Part shown: positions 8,448 through 17,518 of the stretch, in pieces | Numbering within the stretch: position 1 is the first letter of the stretch | Layout: each line of letters opens with the position of its first letter | Assembly: GCF_007993935.1 (NCBI RefSeq) | Contig: NZ_VITY01000015.1 | Location: 1 to 55,826 of the forward strand | DNA from: Bradyrhizobium macuxiense | Lineage (GTDB): Bacteria; Pseudomonadota; Alphaproteobacteria; Rhizobiales; Xanthobacteraceae | Direction of reading: 5' to 3' | DNA length: 55,826 nt | The notes under the pieces: generated by a model | What the model saw: only the letters and a program-made list of their open reading frames with translations | Database searches by the model: none | What the model was told of the DNA's origin: nothing | Program-made: the position numbers and the translations under genes

Positions 8448-9668
8448 ATGCGCGTTATTGATGTTCTCAAGAGAATCGGTGGCAGCCAGATCGAGGGCCG
8501 CTACGATCGCGAGTTCGAGCCGGTCATGCAGGCGTTCTGCGCCAATTTTGTGGAGCGTGGCGAGCTCGGGGCAAGCGTTTGCGTCTTGCACGAGGGCCGC
8601 AAGGTGGTCGACCTCTGGGGCGGGCAAGCAAGTTCAAACGGCGCGCGCTGGACACGAGATACCATCTCGCTGGTGTTTTCGGCGACGAAGGGAGCAACGG
8701 CGCTCTGTGCCCATCTGCTGGTTGAACGCGGGCTGCTCGACCTCAATGCGCCCGTTGCCCGGTATTGGCCGGAATTCGCGCAGGCTGGCAAAGAGAAAAC
8801 AACCGTTGCCATGGTGCTCAACCATACAGCGGGCTTGCCGCACCTCCGGGAGGCGGTCAAGCCGGGCGGCTTCTACGATGCTGCGTACATGACCGATCTC
8901 ATTGCGCGTGCCGAGCCATTCTGGCCGCCGGGGTCGCAGTGCGGATATCACGCGTTTACGTTCGGATGGATTATCGGCGAGATCGTGCGGCGGATCACCG
9001 GACGCAGCCTTGGTAAATTCTTTCGAGAAGAGCTGGCCATCCCAAATGGGCTGGACTTCTGGATCGGACTGCCGGTGGATCTCGAAGACCATGTAGCAGA
9101 GCTTTATCAGCCGCATTACGACGAGACGATCCCGTCGTCGCGGTTCATGCTCGCGGCGTTGCAGCAGCCAGACTCGCCGGCACATCTCTTCCTCGCCAAT
9201 ACCGGTGGCTTTGACTTCAGGAGCCGCGAAGGACGCGCGGCCGAAATTCCCGCGGTCAACGGTGTGACCAATGCGCGTGGTCTGGCCGGTCTCTACGCGC
9301 TGATTGCGAGCAAGCGGCTGCTGGCGCGGCACGCGATTGCACGCTTGCGCAAAGTGGCGGTGGCAACGAAGGAAGACGCGACGCTCCTGATGCCAACGCG
9401 GTTCAGTCTCGGCTTCATGAAGTCAATCGACAATCGCACCCTGCCAGGCACGGATCAGAGCTGCGTGCTCTCCAGCGCGGCGTTCGGTCACGCGGGGGCG
9501 GGCGGGTCGTTGGGATTCGCAGATCCGCAAGCGCGCCTGAGCTTTGGATATACGATGAACCTGCTGGGTACCGGACTTCTGCTCAACAGCCGGGGACAAT
9601 CGCTCGTGGATGCGACCTATCGGGCTCTCGGCTATCGATCGAACCTCAAAGGCGTGTGGAAGAAGTAG
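8448..9668 (+). CDS. Serine hydrolase, beta-lactamase class C / EstB-type esterase
   Basis: A 406-residue soluble protein without a signal peptide. The catalytic S-x-x-K tetrad motif is SATK at residues 78-81. The tyrosine of the second motif is Y167 (CGYHAFTFGW), and the third element is GHAGAGG around 347-353. This is the arrangement of cytoplasmic EstB-type esterases rather than a periplasmic antibiotic-resistance enzyme. It follows the transporter by 7 nt. In context it would cleave an imported ester, giving an acid for the divergent CoA ligase. That role is inferred. Confidence 0.8.
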   Translation: MRVIDVLKRIGGSQIEGRYDREFEPVMQAFCANFVERGELGASVCVLHEGRKVVDLWGGQASSNGARWTRDTISLVFSATKGATALCAHLLVERGLLDLNAPVARYWPEFAQAGKEKTTVAMVLNHTAGLPHLREAVKPGGFYDAAYMTDLIARAEPFWPPGSQCGYHAFTFGWIIGEIVRRITGRSLGKFFREELAIPNGLDFWIGLPVDLEDHVAELYQPHYDETIPSSRFMLAALQQPDSPAHLFLANTGGFDFRSREGRAAEIPAVNGVTNARGLAGLYALIASKRLLARHAIARLRKVAVATKEDATLLMPTRFSLGFMKSIDNRTLPGTDQSCVLSSAAFGHAGAGGSLGFADPQARLSFGYTMNLLGTGLLLNSRGQSLVDATYRALGYRSNLKGVWKK

Positions 9669-9726
9669 GACTCAGATCCCTTCGTTTGCCCGACTTTGCA
9701 ATCTACTCGAACATGGATCTTCCAAC

Positions 9727-10602
9727 ATGCATGTGCGTCAAACATCAATGCCTTTCAGCGACAAGGCATGGTCCCTTAAAGGCAAGGTCGCATTCGTCGC
9801 CGGTGCATCTGGCGGAATCAATCTTGCTATCGGCCGCGCGTTGGCAAGTGCTGGCGCGCGGATCGCCGTCGTCAGTCGCAGTCAGGCCCGGATATCGGAG
9901 GCCGCCCGAACCCTCCTGGCTGATGGACACGAGGCTATCGGGCTCGTTGCCGACGTGCGGGACTACGGCCCGGTTGATACTGCCCTGGCGCAGACGGTGG
10001 AGCACTTCGGAAGCATCGATATCGTGGTATCCGGAGCGGCCGGAAATTTCCTTGCGCCGGCGATAGGCATGTCGGCTAATGCCTTCAGGACGGTTGTCGA
10101 TATCGACCTGATCGGCACCTTCAACGTGCTGAGAGCGGCATTTCCATATCTGCGTAGACCCGGTGCTTCGCTGATCTCGATCACGGCGCCACAGGGCGCG
10201 ACTCCGAGTATGTTTCAAGCTCACGCCTGTGCCGCGAAGGCCGGGATCAACATGCTGACGAAATGCCTTGCAATGGAGTGGGGCCCCGCTGGCGTGCGGG
10301 TGAATGCGATCTCGCCGGGACCAATAGCGGATACTGTCGGCATGGCGCGGCTGGCGCCTACGGCTGAACTCGAAGCACAGGCGAAGGCGCGAATCCCGTT
10401 ACGTGACTACGGCACCAAGGACGATGTCGCGAACCTTGCACTGTTTCTGGCGTCCGACCTGGCAAGCTACATTACGGGCGCCATTCTGAATTGCGATGGT
10501 GGCGTCAGCCTCGGAGACACTTCCGCGGATGCGGTCAACTTCTCGCGCGATGAGCCCGAGCAAGCGAGGGGGCTCGGCCGTCTGAAAGTCGACGGATCCT
10601 AA
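9727..10602 (+). CDS. SDR oxidoreductase, peroxisomal-type 2,4-dienoyl-CoA reductase-like
   Basis: A 291-residue Rossmann-fold short-chain dehydrogenase. The nucleotide loop GASGGINLAIG is at about 26-36, and GAAGNFLAP (103-111) replaces the usual NNAG. DIDLIGTFNV is at 125-134 and SPGPI at 196-200. The catalytic Lys is K171, but the residue four before it is Ala, so the classical Y-x-x-x-K tyrosine is missing. Peroxisomal 2,4-dienoyl-CoA reductases share this and use an Asp-Lys pair, with Asp in the same DID context. That strongly suggests reduction of an unsaturated acyl-CoA with NADPH. ATG 9748 is an alternative start. Confidence 0.75.
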   Translation: MHVRQTSMPFSDKAWSLKGKVAFVAGASGGINLAIGRALASAGARIAVVSRSQARISEAARTLLADGHEAIGLVADVRDYGPVDTALAQTVEHFGSIDIVVSGAAGNFLAPAIGMSANAFRTVVDIDLIGTFNVLRAAFPYLRRPGASLISITAPQGATPSMFQAHACAAKAGINMLTKCLAMEWGPAGVRVNAISPGPIADTVGMARLAPTAELEAQAKARIPLRDYGTKDDVANLALFLASDLASYITGAILNCDGGVSLGDTSADAVNFSRDEPEQARGLGRLKVDGS

Positions 10603-10753
10603 GTCGGCGGATCCAGCGCGTGTCCGGAAAATCGAGTGATGTCCAGATCTTCCTGCCTCCTCGATGATCTCGACACAAAGAGCTCGGAACCGAACCAAGT
10701 GCTCGCGGTCACGTTCGCATGACGGCATACACTACAGGATAGGTCTCAGATAG

Positions 10754-12004
10754 ATGGAAGGTCAGTCATCTTCGACGCGATTGGCGGATCCGGGGGTAGG
10801 CTTCGCCGCGGCCCGACATGTGCATCAAAGGCTGAGAGCCTGGCTATTGGATGACGCTGTTCCGCTGTGGACGAGGGTCGGACTCGATGTCGCCGGCAGC
10901 TTCTGTGAGGCCATTTCCCAAGGCGGCCACCCCGTGGTGGCCGCCCGGAGGGCCAGAGTGCCGGCGCGACAGATTTATGCTTTGCTCACCGCCAATCGCC
11001 TGGGCGCGCGAATGGACGTTCGGCCAGTGCTGCGCAGCGTTGACAGATACCTCGCCGATTTTCAGCGCGCAGACGGCCTCTTTCGGAGTCTGCTCTCACA
11101 TGACGGTATGATTCTGTCAGATGGAGCGGCGCTCTATGATCAGGCTTTCGTCATGCTTGCCGGCGCTGCGGTGGCCCGGCATTCCCGGCGGCGAGCCGAG
11201 CGCCTTGCACATTCGGTGCGCGATTGTCTGATAAGGACATATCGGCATCCCGCAGGTGGCTTTTTAGAGAGCGACCGCCCGTCATCGCTGCGCTATGCGA
11301 ACCCGCACATGCACCTTCTCGAGGCATGCTTGGCCTGGATCGAGCTTGACGCTAGTGGAACCTGGCATCAGTTGGCGCAGGAGATCGTCGACTTGGCGCT
11401 CACACGCTTCATCGGAGCTGGAGGAGCGCTCTACGAATGCTTCAACGCTGATTGGTCACCTCAGGCCGGTATCGCCGGTCGCATCATCGAACCCGGACAT
11501 CAGTTCGAATGGTCTTGGCTTCTGACCAAGTGGGCTAATTCGACGGGGAATGACGCAGTCTATCTGGTTTCCGATCAACTGCTGAAGATCGGCGAAGAGC
11601 GTGGCGTTGCGCGCCCTCGATCGGCCGTCGTCGACGCAATTCTTGACGACTTCACGGTACTTGAGGACACATCCCGGCTCTGGCCGCAAACCGAACGGCT
11701 GAAGGCGGCTGTTGCACGCGCGGAGCGCGGGGAAGTAGCGTGGTGGGCCGTAGCCGCCGAAGCGGGCGGAAGTCTCGAGCGATTTCTGCAGACGCCCATC
11801 AAGGGGCTATGGTGGGACCGGATGTCTGCGAACGGGGAATTCTCCGAAGCAGCCACGGCGAGCTCACTTTACCATCTGGTATGCGCGATAGATACTCTTG
11901 ATCAAGCGATCCAGCGGCGCGCGGCGGTGCGGGCATCGAGATCTTCGGGAATTGCGGTGATCGGATGTGGTGCCGGCGACGCTGCCGGCTCCGATACGGG
12001 TTAG
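10754..12004 (+). CDS. AGE-family sugar epimerase/isomerase
   Basis: A 416-residue protein with the (alpha/alpha)6-barrel signatures of the N-acylglucosamine 2-epimerase / mannose isomerase family. The visible signatures are NPHMHLLEACLAW, EPGHQFEWSWLL and RLWPQTERLKA, carrying the conserved His and Glu residues. Members interconvert mannose and fructose/glucose or epimerise N-acyl hexosamines. The stop is only 2 nt before the alpha-mannosidase start, so the two are clearly co-translated and released mannose is the obvious substrate. The last 25 residues are low-complexity and probably not part of the fold. Confidence 0.85.
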   Translation: MEGQSSSTRLADPGVGFAAARHVHQRLRAWLLDDAVPLWTRVGLDVAGSFCEAISQGGHPVVAARRARVPARQIYALLTANRLGARMDVRPVLRSVDRYLADFQRADGLFRSLLSHDGMILSDGAALYDQAFVMLAGAAVARHSRRRAERLAHSVRDCLIRTYRHPAGGFLESDRPSSLRYANPHMHLLEACLAWIELDASGTWHQLAQEIVDLALTRFIGAGGALYECFNADWSPQAGIAGRIIEPGHQFEWSWLLTKWANSTGNDAVYLVSDQLLKIGEERGVARPRSAVVDAILDDFTVLEDTSRLWPQTERLKAAVARAERGEVAWWAVAAEAGGSLERFLQTPIKGLWWDRMSANGEFSEAATASSLYHLVCAIDTLDQAIQRRAAVRASRSSGIAVIGCGAGDAAGSDTG

Positions 12005-12006
12005 GA

Positions 12007-15000
12007 ATGATCGACAGGATGGACACGCGCGGGGAAGACCCGGCGGTCGCCCGGGCTCGCGGGCGCTACCCCAGGTACACGCGCGGCCGATTGGAGCGCT
12101 TTGCGCAGAGATTGCTGCGCAGGGTTCACTCCGATCGTGTGCCGGTGGTTTCCCTCGAGCTCGCCGGTCCGACAGAACGCATCGGTCTGCAAGAGGCACT
12201 GAAGCTCGACTATCGGCCGGTTTCCCTGGACCAGACACTCGGGCCGCTTTGGGCGACCTATTGGGTCCGCGTTGTGGCCGAGGTGCCGGAGAACTGGGCC
12301 GGTGCGAGAGTGGACCTCTATTGGGATAGCCGCTCGGAAGCCTTGCTTTGGCTGAATGGCCTTTCGTCACAAGGTCTTAATCCAGGCCGCCACACCGCGA
12401 CGCTGTCCCGGTCGGCACACGGGGGAGAGCGCTTCACCTTCTATGTCGAGATTGCCTGCAATGGCCTGTTCGGTGCCTTCGGCAACGAGCCGCAAGCGTA
12501 TACGCTGGCGGCGTGCGAGCTGCGCCGCTTCGATCCAGAAGCCTCGGCATTCTATTTTGATTTTGATGTCCTTCGCCAGCTCGAAGCCGATCGTGATCCC
12601 TCGACCAAGTCGAGATCGTACGGAGGCGTCGGCGAGGTTGTGCAACCGGCCTTGGATAGAGCATGGGCCGGCAGGTTGCTCCATGACCTCAACCGTGTAT
12701 GCAACCTCGCCGACCCCGACGATCGAGCGACATGGCCGCGGGCGCGGGCGGTGCTCCGCGACTTGCTTGCTGCGCGCAACGGCAGCGTAGCCCATGAACT
12801 ATCGGCGATCGGCCATGCTCACCTCGATACGGCCTGGCTGTGGCCATTGGACGAAACCCGGCGCAAGGCCCAGCGCAGCTTCTCGACGGCGATTGCGCTG
12901 ATGGATCGCTATCCCGATTTCAAGTTCGCGTGTTCGCAGGCCTATCAATACGCCATCATCGAGCAAAATGACCCCGGCCTGTTCGCGCGGATCCGCGCCA
13001 AGGTCCTGGCCGGACAATGGATTCCTGTCGGCGGCAGTTGGGTGGAGCCCGACTGCAACCTGCCCTGGGGCGAGTCGATCTGCCGCCAGTTCCTTTATGG
13101 CCAGCGCTACTTCGAGCGGACTTTCGGCAAGCGTTCCGACGTGTTCTGGAATCCCGACGTCTTTGGCTATGACGGCCAGCTGCCGCAGCTTATGCAGCTG
13201 GCAGGCATGTCTCGATTCCTGACCCAGAAGCTGTCCTGGAACAAGTTCACCTCGCCGCCGCATCACAGTTTCCACTGGCGCGGCATCGACGGCACCACGG
13301 TGCTGACCCATTTCCCTCCCGCGGATACTTACAATGGCTCGGCGCAGGTCGCGGAGCTTCGCTATCACGCGGCGAACTACAAGGACGCTGACCGGTCGGC
13401 CGACGCACTCTATCTGTTTGGCTATGGTGACGGCGGCGGCGGGCCCGACGAGACGATGCTCGAGACCTTGCAGCGCGCGAAGGACTTGCAGGGGCTGCCA
13501 AGGATCCAGATTCGCACGGTCGACGAGTTTTTCGATCACCTGGCGGTATCAGCTGAAGATCTGGCCACGATCGAGGGCGAGCTCTATCTCGAATATCATC
13601 GCGGTACCTACACGACACAGGGAGAGATCAAGCGTCTCAACCGCGCATGCGAGGCCAGCCTTCAGGCCCTCGAATTCGCGGCGACGATTGCGCGTGCATG
13701 GGAGCGGCCGACACCGTCGGCAGCGGACATCGAAGGGCTGTGGCGCACGCTGCTGGTCAATCAGTTTCACGACATCGTTCCAGGAAGCAGCATTCGCGAG
13801 GTCTATGAGAGGGCAGAGGCTGATCTCGCTGCGGTCGAGGAGCAGGCCAAGTGCCGCACCCAAGCACTGCTGGCCACCTTGTGCGACTCCACCGGCGCCG
13901 ACTGGACCCCGGTCAACAGTCTCGGCAGCTCTCGCGCCGAGGTTACGTCCGATCCCGAGGGCGCACTGCACTATGTCGTCGCCGCGCCGTTCGCGGCCGG
14001 CGAGGCGGCCACGACGGAGGAGTTCGTCACGGTGTCCGCCGATCCGGACGGGTTCGTGCTGACGAATTCGCAACTCAAGGCGCGCATTGATCGCACCGGC
14101 CTTGTTTGGTCGCTGGTCCACTTGCCGACCGGCCGCGAGACCCTGGCATCGGCCGGTGCCCGGTTTCTGTTGCTTGATGACAGGCCGCTCGACTTCGAGG
14201 CATGGGACATCGATCCTTTTGCGCTGGAGACCGCTCGGGAACTGGCGGGAGAGGTAAACTTCAGCGTCTTGTCGGACGCTGGCCTGAGGGGTGAGGTACG
14301 GTTCGAGCGGGCACTCGGAAAAGCGAGCCGGCTCACACAGGTGATCCGATTGGATGCCGGCGCTCATCACCTCGAATTTGAGACCACCGTCGACTGGCAG
14401 GAGCGCCGAACGCTTCTGAAGGTGATGTTTCCCGTCGCCTGCCGCGCATCGCGCGCGACCTATGAAACCATGTTCGGCGCGACCGAGAGGCCGACCCACG
14501 CCAATACGGATGCGGACGCTGCCAGGTATGAGGTCCCAGGCCATCGCTGGTCGGATATCTCGGGCCCGGATTTCGGCGTGTCACTGTTCAGCGACTCGAA
14601 GCACGGCTATTCGACGTTCGGCAATCAGCTCGCGCTCACGCTGTTGCGCGGCGCCACATCCCCCGATCCGAAAGCCGATATCGGGCGGCACCGCATGCGT
14701 TATGCGATCTACCCCCATGAGGGCGATTGGCGCGCCGCCGATACGGTCGGGAGAGCCTTGCGTTTTGCGCGTCCGGTGATCTGGATCAAGGGGCGGCCGC
14801 ATGAGCCATTGCAACAGTCCCTCCTGCGGGTGTCTCCGCCTAACGTGGTCGTCGATACGATCAAGCCGGCCGAGGACGGACACGGCTGGGTGGTACGGCT
14901 CTACGAAAGCTCGGGCGTTCAGGCTCGTACGATGATCGATTTTGGCGTCCATGTTGCATCGGTGTGGATGAGCAGCATTCTTGAAGATCGACGTCAGGCC

Positions 15001-15093
15001 ATCCCCACCGGCGGCCGGACCTGCCACCTGTCCCTGCGTCCGTTCCAGATCGCGACACTCCGGGTGTTCCAGGCTGCTTTGGGTGACGACTAG
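12007..15093 (+). CDS. Alpha-mannosidase, glycoside hydrolase family 38
   Basis: About 1028 residues. The zinc and catalytic site is visible in HAHLDTAWLWP (H270, H272, D274) and in WNPDVFGY, with probable nucleophile D384. FGYGDGGGGPDE and NQFHDIVPGSS (N585-S595) are further GH38 family signatures. An N-terminal beta domain precedes the catalytic domain, and beta domains follow from about residue 640. There is no signal peptide, so it probably acts in the cytoplasm on imported mannosides. The start at ATG 12007 directly follows the AGE gene; ATG 12019 is also possible. Together they would release mannose and isomerise it. Confidence 0.92.
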   Translation: MIDRMDTRGEDPAVARARGRYPRYTRGRLERFAQRLLRRVHSDRVPVVSLELAGPTERIGLQEALKLDYRPVSLDQTLGPLWATYWVRVVAEVPENWAGARVDLYWDSRSEALLWLNGLSSQGLNPGRHTATLSRSAHGGERFTFYVEIACNGLFGAFGNEPQAYTLAACELRRFDPEASAFYFDFDVLRQLEADRDPSTKSRSYGGVGEVVQPALDRAWAGRLLHDLNRVCNLADPDDRATWPRARAVLRDLLAARNGSVAHELSAIGHAHLDTAWLWPLDETRRKAQRSFSTAIALMDRYPDFKFACSQAYQYAIIEQNDPGLFARIRAKVLAGQWIPVGGSWVEPDCNLPWGESICRQFLYGQRYFERTFGKRSDVFWNPDVFGYDGQLPQLMQLAGMSRFLTQKLSWNKFTSPPHHSFHWRGIDGTTVLTHFPPADTYNGSAQVAELRYHAANYKDADRSADALYLFGYGDGGGGPDETMLETLQRAKDLQGLPRIQIRTVDEFFDHLAVSAEDLATIEGELYLEYHRGTYTTQGEIKRLNRACEASLQALEFAATIARAWERPTPSAADIEGLWRTLLVNQFHDIVPGSSIREVYERAEADLAAVEEQAKCRTQALLATLCDSTGADWTPVNSLGSSRAEVTSDPEGALHYVVAAPFAAGEAATTEEFVTVSADPDGFVLTNSQLKARIDRTGLVWSLVHLPTGRETLASAGARFLLLDDRPLDFEAWDIDPFALETARELAGEVNFSVLSDAGLRGEVRFERALGKASRLTQVIRLDAGAHHLEFETTVDWQERRTLLKVMFPVACRASRATYETMFGATERPTHANTDADAARYEVPGHRWSDISGPDFGVSLFSDSKHGYSTFGNQLALTLLRGATSPDPKADIGRHRMRYAIYPHEGDWRAADTVGRALRFARPVIWIKGRPHEPLQQSLLRVSPPNVVVDTIKPAEDGHGWVVRLYESSGVQARTMIDFGVHVASVWMSSILEDRRQAIPTGGRTCHLSLRPFQIATLRVFQAALGDD

Positions 15094-15229
15094 ACTAACA
15101 TTCCATACTCGCTTGCGAGCGCGATGATCGAGCAACGCGCGTCCTCGTCGCGCGGCAATAGCAATCTGCGGGGCGAGTCGAGAAAGTCCTCGAGATCGAG
15201 GCTCCTACCGGGAAGCGGGCTGCCGGCAC

Positions 15230-15955
15230 ATGAAGGCACCTGAACGTCTGCTCGAAGAGTTCGCCGATGCCATTCACACGGCAGAGGAGGTGAGTGGCTT
15301 TGAAAGGGTGGCAACGCGGGTAGCCGAACAGCTGGGCTTTCGCTGGTTTGCTTACCTCGATGTTGCGAGCGGCAAGCCTGCCATCATCTCGTCCTACCCA
15401 AGGAGCTGGACGCGGCGATATGCCGAATATGACTATCAGCGGCTGGACCCGGTGATTCGCCGCGCATCCCGCGAAAACAAGCTGTTCGACTGGGGAGGCA
15501 CAGCTCCCGATCGGACAGCCAACCAGGCAGAGCGCCATTTCTTCGATGAGGCCAGGACTTTCGGTATCAAGGCAGGACTCACGGTTCCCATCAGGGGCGG
15601 GTTTGGCCGCACCGTAGCGTTCACGCTCGCCGTGGATGAGAGATCGCGTTCGATCGAGCATCCAGGGCAGGACCTGCTTGAGGTCATTCAGCTGATTGCG
15701 TTCTATTTTCATGCGCATCTCTCGGCGCGGAGAGGCGGATACTTGCAGCGTTCAAATCCAGACATCTTGACGCAACGCGAACGCCAATGTCTGGCCTGGA
15801 GCGCTCAGGGGAAGACCATGACGGACATCGCCGTGCTCGTTGGCATTTCGTCGCGGACCGTTTCGTTCCATCTTGAGAACGCACGGACCAAGCTTGGCGC
15901 GTCGTCGATTGCGCAATGCGTCGCCGAGGCACTTCGCCGGGGTCTGCTCTCATGA
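15230..15955 (+). CDS. LuxR-family quorum-sensing regulator
   Basis: A 241-residue two-domain regulator. The N-terminal autoinducer-binding domain (about 10-165) shows the acyl-homoserine-lactone signature aromatics and acid in WFAYLD, the Y-x-x-Y-D segment and RLDPV. The C-terminal LuxR-type helix-turn-helix (about 176-236) contains LTQRERQCLAWSAQGKT and the SSRTVSFHLENARTKLG recognition region. It is followed 188 nt later, on the same strand, by a LuxI synthase whose promoter has a lux box, so the pair is a complete AHL circuit. A CTCGCTTGCGAG palindrome lies upstream at 15108-15119. The arrangement resembles BjaR/BjaI of Bradyrhizobium, but signal identity cannot be read from sequence. Confidence 0.93.
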   Translation: MKAPERLLEEFADAIHTAEEVSGFERVATRVAEQLGFRWFAYLDVASGKPAIISSYPRSWTRRYAEYDYQRLDPVIRRASRENKLFDWGGTAPDRTANQAERHFFDEARTFGIKAGLTVPIRGGFGRTVAFTLAVDERSRSIEHPGQDLLEVIQLIAFYFHAHLSARRGGYLQRSNPDILTQRERQCLAWSAQGKTMTDIAVLVGISSRTVSFHLENARTKLGASSIAQCVAEALRRGLLS

Positions 15956-16067
15956 GTCGCCGAGAAGGCGGCAGCGCAGCGCTGGATCGGTAAGAATGAC
16001 TCTAAGTTGAGTTTATCTACCTCGTCCGCGGCTGGATATCGCTAGATCATTCTTCCCGACGTTTGCA

Positions 16068-16087
16068 TCCTGTCAGATTCAACAGGT
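16068..16087 (+). promoter_or_regulatory. lux box upstream of luxI
   Basis: TCCTGTCAGATTCAACAGGT has CCTGT and ACAGG arms separated by 8 nt, the same spacing as the classical Vibrio fischeri lux box. It lies 56 nt upstream of the luxI ATG, where LuxR proteins bind next to the -35 region. It implies positive autoregulation of signal synthesis. Confidence 0.85.
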
Positions 16088-16143
16088 GAAGCAAATAACA
16101 CGCTCTGATTGTGTGGTCTCCGCCGGGGGTCGGGAGACTTTGC

Positions 16144-16779
16144 ATGCACGCCGTCGCAATCGAGAGCCATCAGTTTGGAGAGAACGTTGATCTGCTAACG
16201 CGGATGTATCAGCTCAGGCGGCGGATATTCCACGATCGGCTCGAATGGGACGTATCTGTCAGTAACGACATGGAGCTCGACGTGTTCGATACGCTCAGTC
16301 CATCCTATCTGGCCGTCCTGTCCGATCGCAAGGAAGTGCTGGGATGTGTGCGCCTGCTGCCAACCACCGGCCCTACGATGCTTGGCGATGTATTCGCCTC
16401 GTTGCTTGCCGGCGCACCAATGCCACGCGATCGTCGTATCCTCGAAAGCTCCCGTTTTTGTGTTGATACGCAAAGGCTCGCAGATACATCGACCGGGGGA
16501 CTGAGCCGTGCGACCTTCATGTTGTTTGCTGCCATGATCGAGTATCTGCGACGCACTGAGTCCTGCTCGATCGTTACCGTCACCGATGTCCGGATGGAGC
16601 GAATTCTTCGTCGGGCGGGATGGCCTCTGCAACGCATAGCGCCACCGCGGCCGCTCGGCAGAACGATGGCGCTAGCCGGGTACTTGCACTGCAATGACAG
16701 CGCATTCTCTGCATTATGCCGACAGGCGGATATCTCATCACCCGTCCTGGGCATTCCCATGGAATCGGAACAAGCCTGA
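16144..16779 (+). CDS. LuxI-family acyl-homoserine-lactone synthase
   Basis: A 211-residue autoinducer synthase. The conserved residues are in RRRIFHDRLEW, the D-x-x-x-D-x-x-D segment SNDMELDVFD, GCVRLLPTTGPTMLGDVF and ESSRFCVD. These match the invariant Arg, Phe, Trp, Asp and Glu residues that bind S-adenosylmethionine. ATG 16144 has a GGGAGA ribosome site; an upstream GTG at 16111 lacks one. The product is an AHL made from SAM and an acyl donor. Whether the donor is acyl-ACP, or acyl-CoA as in the BjaI (isovaleryl) and BraI (cinnamoyl) enzymes of bradyrhizobia, is unknown. Confidence 0.93.
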   Translation: MHAVAIESHQFGENVDLLTRMYQLRRRIFHDRLEWDVSVSNDMELDVFDTLSPSYLAVLSDRKEVLGCVRLLPTTGPTMLGDVFASLLAGAPMPRDRRILESSRFCVDTQRLADTSTGGLSRATFMLFAAMIEYLRRTESCSIVTVTDVRMERILRRAGWPLQRIAPPRPLGRTMALAGYLHCNDSAFSALCRQADISSPVLGIPMESEQA

Positions 16780-16902
16780 GTTGGCGCCCTCCGCAGGCCG
16801 AGCAGCCGAAGCTGCAAGGGACGAACGGCCATCCTTGCCGACAATAGCGTAATGCTCGGCGTGTCGTGGCAAGGAATTGCCTGAAGTGGATTGGTTGCTT
16901 GT

Positions 16903-17427
16903 ATGCTGGCAGATCCTCGAACGAGCAGGGTTGTCCTTGTGAATCCTGCGCGGGTCTTGTCAGCGGGTGAAACCTGCGAGCGGGCGCGAAAGGCGAGAGA
17001 AAGCCTGAGGCTTCTTGCTGCCTGCCATGAGTGGTTCGCTGTCCGGGCCTTCGCTATTGGAGACCTCGGATCGACTGCCTTCGATCCATCGATCTGCCGT
17101 CTGTCGAGTGACACGCTAGACCTTTGGACGGATACTGAATTCATCGGTGATATCGATGCCTCGCAGGGCTGCTGTGTCCTCCTGGGTGGGGGCTGGATCG
17201 ACGAGGACATCCTCATGCTCGCGCTGCAGGGCGCGTGGCTCGGCTACGATGTGCGATTGCTGATCGATCTGTCGTGCCAGCGGTCCGAGGGCGACGAGGC
17301 CCTGGTGATCAAGCGGCTTGTGCTTCACGGCATCATACCGACGACCGTTCGCCAAACCGTGCTGGAGTGGTCCGTTCAGATCGGCGACCGGGATCTCAGG
17401 CAATTGGTAAGACAATTCTTGGGCTGA
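16903..17427 (+). CDS. Isochorismatase-like protein, probably catalytically inactive
   Basis: About 174 residues. The pattern fits the isochorismatase/cysteine-hydrolase fold: a first strand RVVLVNPA, a central GGGWIDEDILMLALQGAWLGYDV strand-helix region split across two lines of secondary structure, then VRLLID and an alternating RLVLHGIIPTT segment. In active family members the first strand carries a catalytic Asp and the central motif a Cys. Here these positions read Asn and a non-Cys residue. It follows luxI on the same strand by about 120 nt. Co-regulation by quorum sensing is possible. Function is unknown; the fold call is moderate. Confidence 0.5.
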   Translation: MLADPRTSRVVLVNPARVLSAGETCERARKARESLRLLAACHEWFAVRAFAIGDLGSTAFDPSICRLSSDTLDLWTDTEFIGDIDASQGCCVLLGGGWIDEDILMLALQGAWLGYDVRLLIDLSCQRSEGDEALVIKRLVLHGIIPTTVRQTVLEWSVQIGDRDLRQLVRQFLG

Positions 17428-17518
17428 CCGGGTGATGAAGACGGTCGCGCATTTCGCGGCGGCGGCGCTGAGCCGGCCTCAGGCGGCCGGCGCTCTCTTG
17501 TTTGCGGCCCCCATCGGC

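Noticed and set aside
9610..9726. N-terminal extension of the SDR frame into the hydrolase gene
   Set aside because: The extension overlaps the end of the hydrolase and is not part of the Rossmann fold; starts at 9727 or 9748 fit family length.
13549..14544. 331-codon minus-strand frame opposite the alpha-mannosidase
   Set aside because: The GH38 gene is continuous on the plus strand; the antisense frame has no motif.
16782..16902. Possible small gene between luxI and the isochorismatase-like gene
   Set aside because: No frame with a credible start or composition in this 121-nt gap.
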